A stretch of 64,000 nt of DNA from Halobacillus_B rhizosphaerae (lineage in GTDB: Bacteria; Bacillota; Bacilli; Bacillales; Halobacillaceae), in NCBI RefSeq assembly GCF_046719735.1, contig NZ_JAUTWQ010000009.1, positions 1 to 64,000 of the forward strand, given 5' to 3'. Shown here piece after piece: positions 53,054 to 60,650 of the stretch (its first letter is position 1; each line of letters begins with the position of its first letter). Position numbers and translations under genes: made by a program. The notes under the pieces are model-generated. The model saw nothing but the letters and a program-made list of their open reading frames with translations, searched no databases and was not told the origin of the DNA.

Positions 53054-54316
53054 ATGGAAGTAAAAGAATTAATCCTCCAGGCTGAGGATATTCATAAAGC
53101 AACCGAGCTGATCAGCTCAAAATTGCACAAACCCGTCATTATTGAAAATAAAAACTTCGAGTTGATTTCCTACAGTTCATCTATGGAGGAATTTGACTTA
53201 ACTCAGCAAAAGACTATTCTCTCAAAGAAGTGTCCCATCTTCATTATTGACCGGCTGAAAAAGGAAGGCATTGTTCAGCGGCTGGATCAGAACCCAGATC
53301 CCGTTCGTGTGGCTTCAATGGAGGACCTTGGCTTTCATCAGCGGATGGTGATTGGAGCTAAACACCTCGGTCATACCATGGGGTACATTTGGATTCAGGA
53401 ATCAGAGAATCCTATGCAGCAGGATGAACTTTCCTTCCTTGAAGAGATTACTCCTCATCTAGGCAAACTCATCTATGATGTGTACAAAAGAGTGAACGCC
53501 AAAGAAGGACGAAGGGAAGAACTGCTATGGAAACTGCTTCATCATGAATACGGCAGTGAAAGCCAATTCCGTCATGACGCTTCCATGGCGAAACTTACCC
53601 TGCCGGAACGCTTTTCGGTGGTCGTGTTCTCTGTAACCGCTCCCCACTACAATTTTCTGCTGGATTACCTAGAGGAAACTGTTCTGCAGTTTGGCGGGAA
53701 AAGGGATCTGCATTATTTAAAAACCGAATTCCAAATGATTCTTGTTCTGCATGGTGAGCTTAAAGAAGAGTATTCTTCAAGAGATCTTTCCCGAGCGCTT
53801 ATCCATGAATTGAAAAGCAACACGGAAGAAGATTATTTTTATAATTTCTTAATTGGAGTAGGAAAAGAGTATACGAAGCTCTTTAACATGCGAAAGAGCT
53901 TTTTGGAAGCTCTAGAAGTGATAGAAACCGCAAACTTTATCACACCCAGACCCGAATCTATGCCTAGAGAGTTTTCGAAGCTTGGAATTTATCGCTATTT
54001 AGCTGCCCTTTATGAAAAAAACAGCTCAGAAGATTATTATAGTGATGATTTGCTCTCACTCATTCAGAATGATTCAGAAAAGCAGACGGATCTTCTCCGC
54101 ACACTCGAAGTGTATTTAGCGAATAATGGAAAAGGAAAACAGACCGCCAATGAATTATTTATTCATCCAAACACGTTGAACTATCGAATTAAACAAATTC
54201 AAGAATTGACCAATATTGATTTTAACGATTTTAATATGAAGAGTTACCTATACACAGAGCTGCTTCTGCTCAACAACGTGCATTCCTATTATCAGCGGTA
54301 CAAGGACGCACTGTAG
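53054..54316 (+). CDS. putR: PucR family transcriptional activator, probable PutR
   Basis: The regulator has 420 residues. An N-terminal sensory region (KPVIIENKNFELISYSSSME) resembles the ligand-binding part of PutR. A middle GGDEF-like region follows. A C-terminal PucR helix-turn-helix (TANELFIHPNTLNYRIKQIQ) sits near residue 370. In B. subtilis PutR activates putBCP in response to proline; the same order (putB, putC, then this gene) supports that role. No proline permease gene putP is present in the window. A GGAAAGGGAAGG site precedes the ATG. Confidence 0.87.
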   Translation: MEVKELILQAEDIHKATELISSKLHKPVIIENKNFELISYSSSMEEFDLTQQKTILSKKCPIFIIDRLKKEGIVQRLDQNPDPVRVASMEDLGFHQRMVIGAKHLGHTMGYIWIQESENPMQQDELSFLEEITPHLGKLIYDVYKRVNAKEGRREELLWKLLHHEYGSESQFRHDASMAKLTLPERFSVVVFSVTAPHYNFLLDYLEETVLQFGGKRDLHYLKTEFQMILVLHGELKEEYSSRDLSRALIHELKSNTEEDYFYNFLIGVGKEYTKLFNMRKSFLEALEVIETANFITPRPESMPREFSKLGIYRYLAALYEKNSSEDYYSDDLLSLIQNDSEKQTDLLRTLEVYLANNGKGKQTANELFIHPNTLNYRIKQIQELTNIDFNDFNMKSYLYTELLLLNNVHSYYQRYKDAL

Positions 54317-54347
54317 AAACGACAGGAATATCTGACTCATGGAGAAA

Positions 54348-54400
54348 AAAATCCGAACGAAGATGAAGAGGTTAGTACCTTTTCATCTTCGTTCGGATTT
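54348..54400. terminator. Bidirectional terminator between putR and the TOMM cluster
   Basis: A 19-bp stem, AAATCCGAACGAAGATGAA with TTCATCTTCGTTCGGATTT, plus an inner AGGT/ACCT step, forms one long hairpin with A and T tracts outside. Its arms resemble those of the hairpin at 13963-14025. Confidence 0.88.
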
Positions 54401-54455
54401 AATATTGGTTCTTAGACTTCTGTTTCCCCGACTGAACCGGAACTGAGTATTTTGT

Positions 54456-56021
54456 TCACCCTAGAATATTGGCGGTTAACCAGCTTTTGGGGCGATGGAA
54501 GCCGACAGGAATCTGGAGGAGAGTGGTTTTATCTGCAGCGGCAAGATCATAAATGTGATCACAGTTGTTCACGTCAAATCCTAATAAGGGATGCCCGTTC
54601 ATTCCAAGTGCGCTTGCTGTTAATAATAATCGCTGCAGGAGCATGCCTGCTTCCATATGCTGAATACGGTGTCCTCGATATCCGAGTGAATCTTTGAAAT
54701 GGCTTCTGTCCCCAGCAATATGAAAGCACATCGGGATTTGATGCAGATTAACATTACTGAGGGACATCCCTGTCTGCAGTAACCACCGAAAGTCACCTTC
54801 TTTCATTTGGATTAATGAGTGAGAAGAAAAGTCATACAAGTAAGCTCCGTCAGGAATGCCCTTTATATTATTTAAACAACCGTACAAGCTGATTCGCGGA
54901 TTCTCCATATTTTCTCTGTCCAAATCATTGGTATAAAAGTAAGAATTAACAGTCTCTCTAAGCAGGGAAGCAAGCTGGTAAATGGTGACCTCTTTTGATA
55001 TAAAATCCATTTCTGGGGAATAACGATTTCGAGCTGCCCGGGATAAATCAACGTCCAGGCTTTTGACATCAGGCAGGACAAACATTGGTTTCCTGTGATA
55101 GGTCTCTTGTTGTGGCTTTAATGTACAAAATGTCCCGGTAGACTCCATGAGCGAGGATTCATTGAGCTGTGAGATGGCTGGGAACTGCAAAACGGTTTTC
55201 GACCGCTCATAGGTCTCTAGGGTAATTAAAGGAATGTCCTTACATATTTCATCAGCTGATATTTCCTCTCCACAGTCACTAATTCTCATTATAGATTGAC
55301 GCTCGGAAATTGGAATGACAACGTAGGTGCTTTCCTCTTGCTCCTTAAGCCCAAGCAGGTGATTAACAGCTTGATCGATAAATTGAAAATGAACAGCTGG
55401 AGTGAACTGGAAACATTTGCAGACTTCTAACAGCTGGCCCGCAAGTGCTCCTGCGTCCAGCCCTTGAAGTCGGTAGGAAAAGTTATGGTATTTAAAAAAG
55501 TTTTTCCAAAATTGAGTGGTGATGATGACAGCTCCGAAGCTATTCGATACATCCGAACGGTTCCCGAGAGTTTTGTTTAAAAAATAATCAAAGTTGCCCT
55601 TCCTTAGTAACAGGAGACGATGATGGGCTACGTCATAATGGTAAATTCCCGCCGGTAACTCCTTAAGTTTCAGATAAATGTATAACTCGTTCGGATATAA
55701 GCCTCCGCCGGAAGGAGCAAACCGTCGGAACGACTGTATCGTTTCTGTCTTCCCATCCATATCAGATGGAAGAGACGTTTGGCTGTATTGCGTTAACCCT
55801 GAAACATACCATAGAAAGTGACTGATGGTATTCAAATCCAGTTCCTGGTAAAGCGCCGAGTCCTTTAAGGAAAATGGAATTTCCCTGCTAAGGAGGGTAC
55901 CCGGCAAATGCCGATAAAGTTTATAAGGCAGAGGAGCATCCTCCCAATTGACTTCCCAGTCTGGAGGATTTACTCGATCACTATGAAACTGTAAATCATT
56001 TAAGAACAAGTCAAGATCCAT
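54456..56021 (-). CDS. Tandem SagB-type dehydrogenase of a TOMM cluster
   Basis: The protein of 521 residues contains two nitroreductase-fold domains. The N-terminal domain carries RRFAPSGGGLYPNELYIYLK and YRLQGLDAGALAGQLLEV, the FMN- and dimer-forming elements of SagB. The C-terminal domain repeats the fold (YRGHRIQHMEAGMLLQRLLL) but lacks the PSGGGLYP motif. SagB enzymes oxidise azolines to aromatic thiazoles or oxazoles. ATG 56021 has AAGGAGGT 6 bases upstream and is preferred over 56075, which would overlap the YcaO gene. It is the last gene of the cluster on the minus strand. Confidence 0.88.
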   Translation of the reverse strand: MDLDLFLNDLQFHSDRVNPPDWEVNWEDAPLPYKLYRHLPGTLLSREIPFSLKDSALYQELDLNTISHFLWYVSGLTQYSQTSLPSDMDGKTETIQSFRRFAPSGGGLYPNELYIYLKLKELPAGIYHYDVAHHRLLLLRKGNFDYFLNKTLGNRSDVSNSFGAVIITTQFWKNFFKYHNFSYRLQGLDAGALAGQLLEVCKCFQFTPAVHFQFIDQAVNHLLGLKEQEESTYVVIPISERQSIMRISDCGEEISADEICKDIPLITLETYERSKTVLQFPAISQLNESSLMESTGTFCTLKPQQETYHRKPMFVLPDVKSLDVDLSRAARNRYSPEMDFISKEVTIYQLASLLRETVNSYFYTNDLDRENMENPRISLYGCLNNIKGIPDGAYLYDFSSHSLIQMKEGDFRWLLQTGMSLSNVNLHQIPMCFHIAGDRSHFKDSLGYRGHRIQHMEAGMLLQRLLLTASALGMNGHPLLGFDVNNCDHIYDLAAADKTTLLQIPVGFHRPKSWLTANILG

Positions 56022-56040
56022 CCTGTACCTCCTTGCCTCG

Positions 56041-57987
56041 TTAAGGAAATGGATGCGGGTGTGGGTTAAGCTCATCCATGGTGAACACCTTATTTACATA
56101 TCCAAGTTCCTTTGGTACCGTCAATACCCTGTTTAACCCAGCAAGACGGGTTTGGTGATGGCCGAATGTCATTGGCAGCATACCTGGAATCAGCACTTTT
56201 ACACAGCGAAGACCATTCCTGCTGATTTCTGAAGACGTTTGGTCCACCACAATCACATCCATGTACAAGTTCTGAAAGACGGTTAAGATATCTCTTAAGT
56301 CATCCGTCAAGTCAACATGCTTCGACTTCCAATGAAAGGCATCTTCAAAGGTCTGCATCGGACCTTCTTGATCAAGCAGAAATTTCAGCCGTTCTTCTGC
56401 CTCTGGAAGACCGTAAAGCATCCCGTGGTCATCCATTTTTCTTACGAGTGAAGAATCATGGAGCATCTTTTTATAGATTTCTTTGTTTTGCTTAAACTCT
56501 TTATTCAAAGGCTTTATCATCCCAATGCTTTCTGAAATAGCACTTTTTACAGCTTTGACCGGATCCAGGTGAGCTCCTGCCGCGCACATGAGATTCAGTT
56601 CATCTGGATGAGAATGGCGGTTCTTTATAATCGTGAAAATACAGGGAATCCCGTGTTCCATCGTTCCATTGTATAAATAAAGATCATAGCCTGCGACCTC
56701 TCGCATACGCTCAATCATTAAATGAAGCTCTTCGTCTTTGACAGAATAAGGATCAATACGAGGCAGAGGAAGCTTACCATACCAGGTCATGAGAAAGGAG
56801 TCTCGTTCCAGCACTTCCATAATTCCGTAAAAAATCGCTTCTTCCAAACTTCCTCCGATCGCACATCCGTTAGAGGTTTCAAACATAATCCCATCGCCGC
56901 AGCCCATGCTGTAATAAGCCAGTCGTTCTGGAATCAAGAGACTGGTTTGACTTTGCAGGGAATATCCCCATACCCAGTTCATTTTTTTATCGGGGTCAAA
57001 GGGGGTGAAAGGAAAATCTTCCGCTGCGTATTGAGTTTGGGTATGAACGCCGACTTGCAGAGGGTGGAGAGCAGAATCAAGCTGATTATAGGAATCATAA
57101 ACGACCGTTCTCTTTCCCTTTGGATCTATGCCGCAGGACCTTTCTAACCCTTCAAGAATCGCTGTCATTTCACTGACAGCATAAGAATTTGTCCGTCCTG
57201 CTGATCCTTCATCCCCATTCATTAACGGAAGGTTGACAATTACATCAGCAAACGGAGTTTCCACATCCATCATTTTACTATTCAAAAGTCCGGTTCGAGG
57301 ATCAAGATATTCTTCTGAGAGAAATTGGCTCAATTCCTTCAATGACCTGCATCGATAACTATCTTCACTAATTTTCGGGCTGGGCTGAAGGGAGATGATC
57401 GCTTCCTCAGGGGAGTCCTCCGTCCTATTGCTGCACATATAGCACAGGGAATCGGGTAATATGGAGTGCCGTGCAGTCTCTAAAGTTCTCATATTAATCA
57501 GCTGGACAGCTTCTTCAAGCTGTGAAGACTTTTCAGTCATAATACGCTTGGTTTCTGTAATGATGATCTGTGCTAATTGATGAAGACCCATGGGAGAGAC
57601 CCATTCATCATGAACGGTCTCTTGTTGCTGAGAGGAAATTTGTTGAATTTTCCATTTATCCTGCCGATCTTTTGCCGTCATGATTCTTCGTGTATCTGCA
57701 CATTGAGAGCACCCTTCTCTGCCTGGCCGCACCCAAGGGCCCGCCACACCTTCACCAAAAGCCACAAACCCCCGAAGCCAATCCACCCCGATATCCCGTG
57801 CTGCCAACTCAGCTTGGTAATGCATCGCAGGATTCCAACCATCCTCAAGTACCAGCAATAACTTCGATTGCTTGGGTAGTGGATGATTTAAATTGGGGAG
57901 GAGGCACAGGTCATAGAAAGAAGCGAGTTCCTCAACGACAAATTCATACAATTGTCCTTTACCAGCGATGGTAACGGTTGAGTTCAT
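56041..57987 (-). CDS. Fused TOMM leader-binding / YcaO cyclodehydratase
   Basis: The protein has 648 residues. The N-terminal part, about residues 1-230, resembles the TOMM precursor-binding E1-like domain with a zinc site from GCSQCADTRR and CYMCSN. The C-terminal YcaO domain has EEAIFYGIMEVLERDSFL for ATP/Mg binding and ends in the proline-rich HPHPFP tail conserved in TOMM YcaO proteins. It uses ATP to cyclise Cys (and Ser or Thr) of the precursor into azolines. ATG 57987 overlaps the previous stop (ATGA, 57984-57987), so the two are translationally coupled. Confidence 0.92.
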   Translation of the reverse strand: MNSTVTIAGKGQLYEFVVEELASFYDLCLLPNLNHPLPKQSKLLLVLEDGWNPAMHYQAELAARDIGVDWLRGFVAFGEGVAGPWVRPGREGCSQCADTRRIMTAKDRQDKWKIQQISSQQQETVHDEWVSPMGLHQLAQIIITETKRIMTEKSSQLEEAVQLINMRTLETARHSILPDSLCYMCSNRTEDSPEEAIISLQPSPKISEDSYRCRSLKELSQFLSEEYLDPRTGLLNSKMMDVETPFADVIVNLPLMNGDEGSAGRTNSYAVSEMTAILEGLERSCGIDPKGKRTVVYDSYNQLDSALHPLQVGVHTQTQYAAEDFPFTPFDPDKKMNWVWGYSLQSQTSLLIPERLAYYSMGCGDGIMFETSNGCAIGGSLEEAIFYGIMEVLERDSFLMTWYGKLPLPRIDPYSVKDEELHLMIERMREVAGYDLYLYNGTMEHGIPCIFTIIKNRHSHPDELNLMCAAGAHLDPVKAVKSAISESIGMIKPLNKEFKQNKEIYKKMLHDSSLVRKMDDHGMLYGLPEAEERLKFLLDQEGPMQTFEDAFHWKSKHVDLTDDLRDILTVFQNLYMDVIVVDQTSSEISRNGLRCVKVLIPGMLPMTFGHHQTRLAGLNRVLTVPKELGYVNKVFTMDELNPHPHPFP

Positions 57988-59930
57988 TGACTTCCCCCCT
58001 CTCCTAAAAAAACTCCATAGATATCTATATATCCATCTTCTGAGAAAGGACTAATGTAAACTTTTACGATGGAAAGTTCTTTGTTGCTTTGTTCCAGCCG
58101 ATGGAATACTGAATGAATAAGCTGCTCGTTGTTCATTTCAACAGCCGGGATAGATCGGGAAGTGGTTTCCTCAAACATAAGGTTATGAGCAAGTAGAACA
58201 TTGGGAATAGGAGAAGATGCTCCATTTTGTGCTTGCATGACAGTGAGACGCAGTGCTTCACGCAATGCAAGCGTAAGATTAAAGCCGGAACTTCCCAGCC
58301 ACCGCTGCTCCTCCCACTTCACCCAGACGACCGGAAACCCGTTGTCATCTTCACCAAGAGCGAGTTCTGGAATTTTATTCATCATGGCTAACGAATGAAA
58401 ATAAAAGCGGCAGGGGTCGTCGTCTATCTCATTAAGTTCCAACGCAGTTACGCTTTTGTTCCCTGCTTCAACCAGATCTTTTCCCTCCAAAGCGACCATG
58501 TTCTGCAGTGCTCGGTAAACTGCTTCTCGGGCTGAACCTCCAGCACCTAAATAGAGAGAAGGAGATCCATTCTTTTTCCACTCATAAAGGTCTGCTGATA
58601 CAGTTGAAATTTCATTCTTTAGAGGGGAGACGTACTGCTCAATGCCCTTTAATCCAGCTTCTCGTCTCGCTTCTTCATGAGTCATAGCTGCAATAGTCAT
58701 ACTTGGAAACAGGGAGGAGGGGTTTGACGTTATATCTGTTGTTTGAATTTCACATTGAGACAGGGGAAGCTGATTTAGACTGCCTTCTTCCCAGTGATGG
58801 AATATACCTGTTTGGCGGGAGGTTAACTCGCTAAAATAGTAAAAGAGTTCGTTTTGAGTTCTTTTTCTTTCTTCTTCATAAAGCTCTAGCGATTCTTTAT
58901 CAATTTTCTCGACGGAAATTTTACCTGTAACGTCGGGATGAGGTTTATAAGCGTGCCAATTTCCCTCTAAGGTTTCCGCGTCAAGGAGAAACAAGTGATG
59001 GTTATGATGAATTTCTTTGATCTCAGTTACTTTCTTTAATCCTTCAAACACTAGGATATTAGAAAGCATCGCTTGTGCTGGCAAAGCAATCGGGTAATTT
59101 TCAAGCACCCCGTTCCTTTCTGAATGGTGGATACTGCGCCAAGCTGACTCCCAGCAATTAGTGGAATCGGGACTTATGATGGGGCCGGCATATCCGACAC
59201 CTTTGTGAAAGAAAGCGGGAATAAATAATTTTTTCTTTACTTGGCAAGCCTGTAGAATGTCGCGCAGTTCTCGGATATCACCGTTCTCTGATACATAATA
59301 AATGGTATCGAAGGCATCCACTTTCTCCAACCAGAAAGTTCGTCCCGGACCCTTCATTACCTCCCATTCAATCGATACTTCAGCATCTTTTTCTTTGGCG
59401 GAAGCTTCTATTTCCGTTAAACGTGCCTGGTTGGTTTTACTCTCGTCTGTTATACAAGCTCTGAAGCGGCATAATCCGGATTGAAGCATCGCAGAAACTA
59501 AACCAATAAACATAGGTCCTTGACCGACAGCAAGCACTTTTTGTTCTCGGTAGTTCTGAAAACGCCTGGCAGCAGAATCGCCGAAGCTTTCTAAATACTC
59601 GATTTGTGAAGCGAAATTCTCGACAATTTCCGGCTGTAAATGGTGAGGAAGGTCGTTGGTAACGTCTCTAAGAAAACCATTTCTATAAAGAACTTCTGTC
59701 ATTTCGTAGACGCGGTCACGGTGAAGAGGAGGCAATCCATTTGTCAGGGATGCTAATGAATTCTCACCATTAAGCATAGGCAGCAGCTTCTCCACCCATT
59801 GAAAAATGGTGCTTCCTTCCATACGAAATGATCCTGCATTATTCCTGAAATAAACACTTCCATTCGATTCCGGCATGAAAAATGTTCCCTTTTTCACTTT
59901 CAATAACATAGAAGGTTTAATAGTTGTCAT
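57984..59930 (-). CDS. Thiazole-containing bacteriocin maturation protein (ThiF-like partner)
   Basis: The protein of 648 residues matches the putative thiazole-containing bacteriocin maturation proteins of Bacillus heterocycloanthracin clusters. The N-terminal part (GSVYFRNNAGSFRMEGSTIF) looks like a leader-recognition unit. A degenerate Rossmann motif follows (VLAVGQGPMFIGLVSAML). The C-terminal half includes LGAGGSAREAVYRALQNMVA and LTLALREALRLTVMQ, resembling a YcaO-like fold. Its chemistry is unknown; it is coupled to the cyclodehydratase and probably forms a complex with it. GGAGGAGTG precedes the ATG. Confidence 0.85.
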   Translation of the reverse strand: MTTIKPSMLLKVKKGTFFMPESNGSVYFRNNAGSFRMEGSTIFQWVEKLLPMLNGENSLASLTNGLPPLHRDRVYEMTEVLYRNGFLRDVTNDLPHHLQPEIVENFASQIEYLESFGDSAARRFQNYREQKVLAVGQGPMFIGLVSAMLQSGLCRFRACITDESKTNQARLTEIEASAKEKDAEVSIEWEVMKGPGRTFWLEKVDAFDTIYYVSENGDIRELRDILQACQVKKKLFIPAFFHKGVGYAGPIISPDSTNCWESAWRSIHHSERNGVLENYPIALPAQAMLSNILVFEGLKKVTEIKEIHHNHHLFLLDAETLEGNWHAYKPHPDVTGKISVEKIDKESLELYEEERKRTQNELFYYFSELTSRQTGIFHHWEEGSLNQLPLSQCEIQTTDITSNPSSLFPSMTIAAMTHEEARREAGLKGIEQYVSPLKNEISTVSADLYEWKKNGSPSLYLGAGGSAREAVYRALQNMVALEGKDLVEAGNKSVTALELNEIDDDPCRFYFHSLAMMNKIPELALGEDDNGFPVVWVKWEEQRWLGSSGFNLTLALREALRLTVMQAQNGASSPIPNVLLAHNLMFEETTSRSIPAVEMNNEQLIHSVFHRLEQSNKELSIVKVYISPFSEDGYIDIYGVFLGEGGSQ

Positions 59931-60016
59931 TTCACTCCTCCTTACGAACAGAGCTTACTATCCACTATGATTCTATGTACTTCCCACCGCCTCATATGTC
60001 TGACCACAAGAAAGAA

Positions 60017-60039
60017 CCCTGCAGGAACTTCCTGCAGGG
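60017..60039 (-). terminator. Hairpin between precursor and maturation genes
   Basis: CCCTGCAGGAA and TTCCTGCAGGG form a perfect 11-bp inverted repeat with one central base. On the minus strand it is followed by TTCTTTCTT, a weak T tract. It probably lets more precursor mRNA than maturation mRNA accumulate. Confidence 0.65.
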
Positions 60040-60070
60040 GATGAAGCAAAACGATTGATAAATCAGGAAA

Positions 60071-60379
60071 TCAACGAGCGCAGCGACCACAGCCTCCGCA
60101 TCTGCCAGGACCGCCACAACGTCCAGCACATCCGCCACATCCACCACATCGAGCGCAACCGGCGCAGCCCGCACATCGAGCGCATCCAGCGCAACCCGCA
60201 CAACCAGCACAAGGACCCGCACAGCCTGCGCAACCGGCGCATCCTGCACAACCAAAACAAACAAAAACGCATAAACGAGAGTTGTTGCCATAGGCGTTTG
60301 CTTGTTCATTTGGCACTAAATCTTGAGCATGGAAATTTCCCACATTTAAATTCTGAAGTTCATTATTAAATTCATTCAC
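60071..60379 (-). CDS. TOMM precursor peptide, heterocycloanthracin/sonorensin type
   Basis: The peptide of 102 residues has a leader of about 36 residues with FHAQDLVPNEQANAYGNN. The core of about 66 residues, starting CVFVCFG, is built of Cys-X-X tripeptides: CAG many times, then CAR, CGG and CGR. It holds 20 cysteines, and no Ser or Thr lies in it. The layout and leader match the heterocycloanthracin/sonorensin family, in which the Cys become thiazoles. A GGAGGT site lies 11 bases before the ATG. Unlike B. anthracis-group loci, as I recall them, the gene is next to its modification genes. Its end product and target are unknown. Confidence 0.92.
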   Translation of the reverse strand: MNEFNNELQNLNVGNFHAQDLVPNEQANAYGNNSRLCVFVCFGCAGCAGCAGCAGPCAGCAGCAGCARCAGCAGCARCGGCGGCAGRCGGPGRCGGCGRCAR

Positions 60380-60526
60380 TTTTATTACCTCCAGGCGTTA
60401 TCGTACTTCACTATTCTCAGGACAGGGCGATTTCTTGCATTTTCTTCCATTACTTTCATGTAAGGAAACACTTTCTCCCACAAAATATGATGAATGCCCG
60501 GTTGATGTTACAAAATAATTAATAAG

Positions 60527-60569
60527 TTGAAAAACAGAAGGCAATTGAAAACTGGAAAAAGTTGAAAAC
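60527..60569 (-). repeat. Three TTGAAAAC-type direct repeats upstream of the TOMM precursor gene
   Basis: TTGAAAAAC at 60527-60535, TTGAAAAC at 60545-60552 and TTGAAAAC at 60562-60569 are spaced by 18 and 17 bp. They lie about 150-190 bp upstream of the precursor start and may be binding sites for a regulator. The gap 60380-60650 shows no gene; a weak TTGTAA-18-CATATT promoter may follow them. Confidence 0.4.
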
Positions 60570-60602
60570 CTCGCCGGCCGATAAAGGATTGCTGGAATTC
60601 AT

Positions 60603-60643
60603 AAAAAAGTGGTGAGCCAGAGTTAGAACTCTGCACTCACCAC
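60603..60643 (-). terminator. Rho-independent terminator after the TRAP permease gene
   Basis: GTGGTGAG pairs with CTCACCAC around an inner CAGAGTT/AACTCTG stem. On the minus strand it ends in TTTTTTAT. Confidence 0.9.
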
Positions 60644-60650
60644 CTGGTTA

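Noticed and set aside
60080..60280. Short tandem repeats resembling a CRISPR or minisatellite
   Set aside because: The period of 9 bases follows Cys-Ala-Gly codons of the precursor core; there are no spacers.
60063..60370. Long open frames on both strands over the precursor gene
   Set aside because: They are by-products of the GC-rich tripeptide repeat; only the minus-strand frame with the NFHAQDLVP leader and GGAGGT site makes sense.
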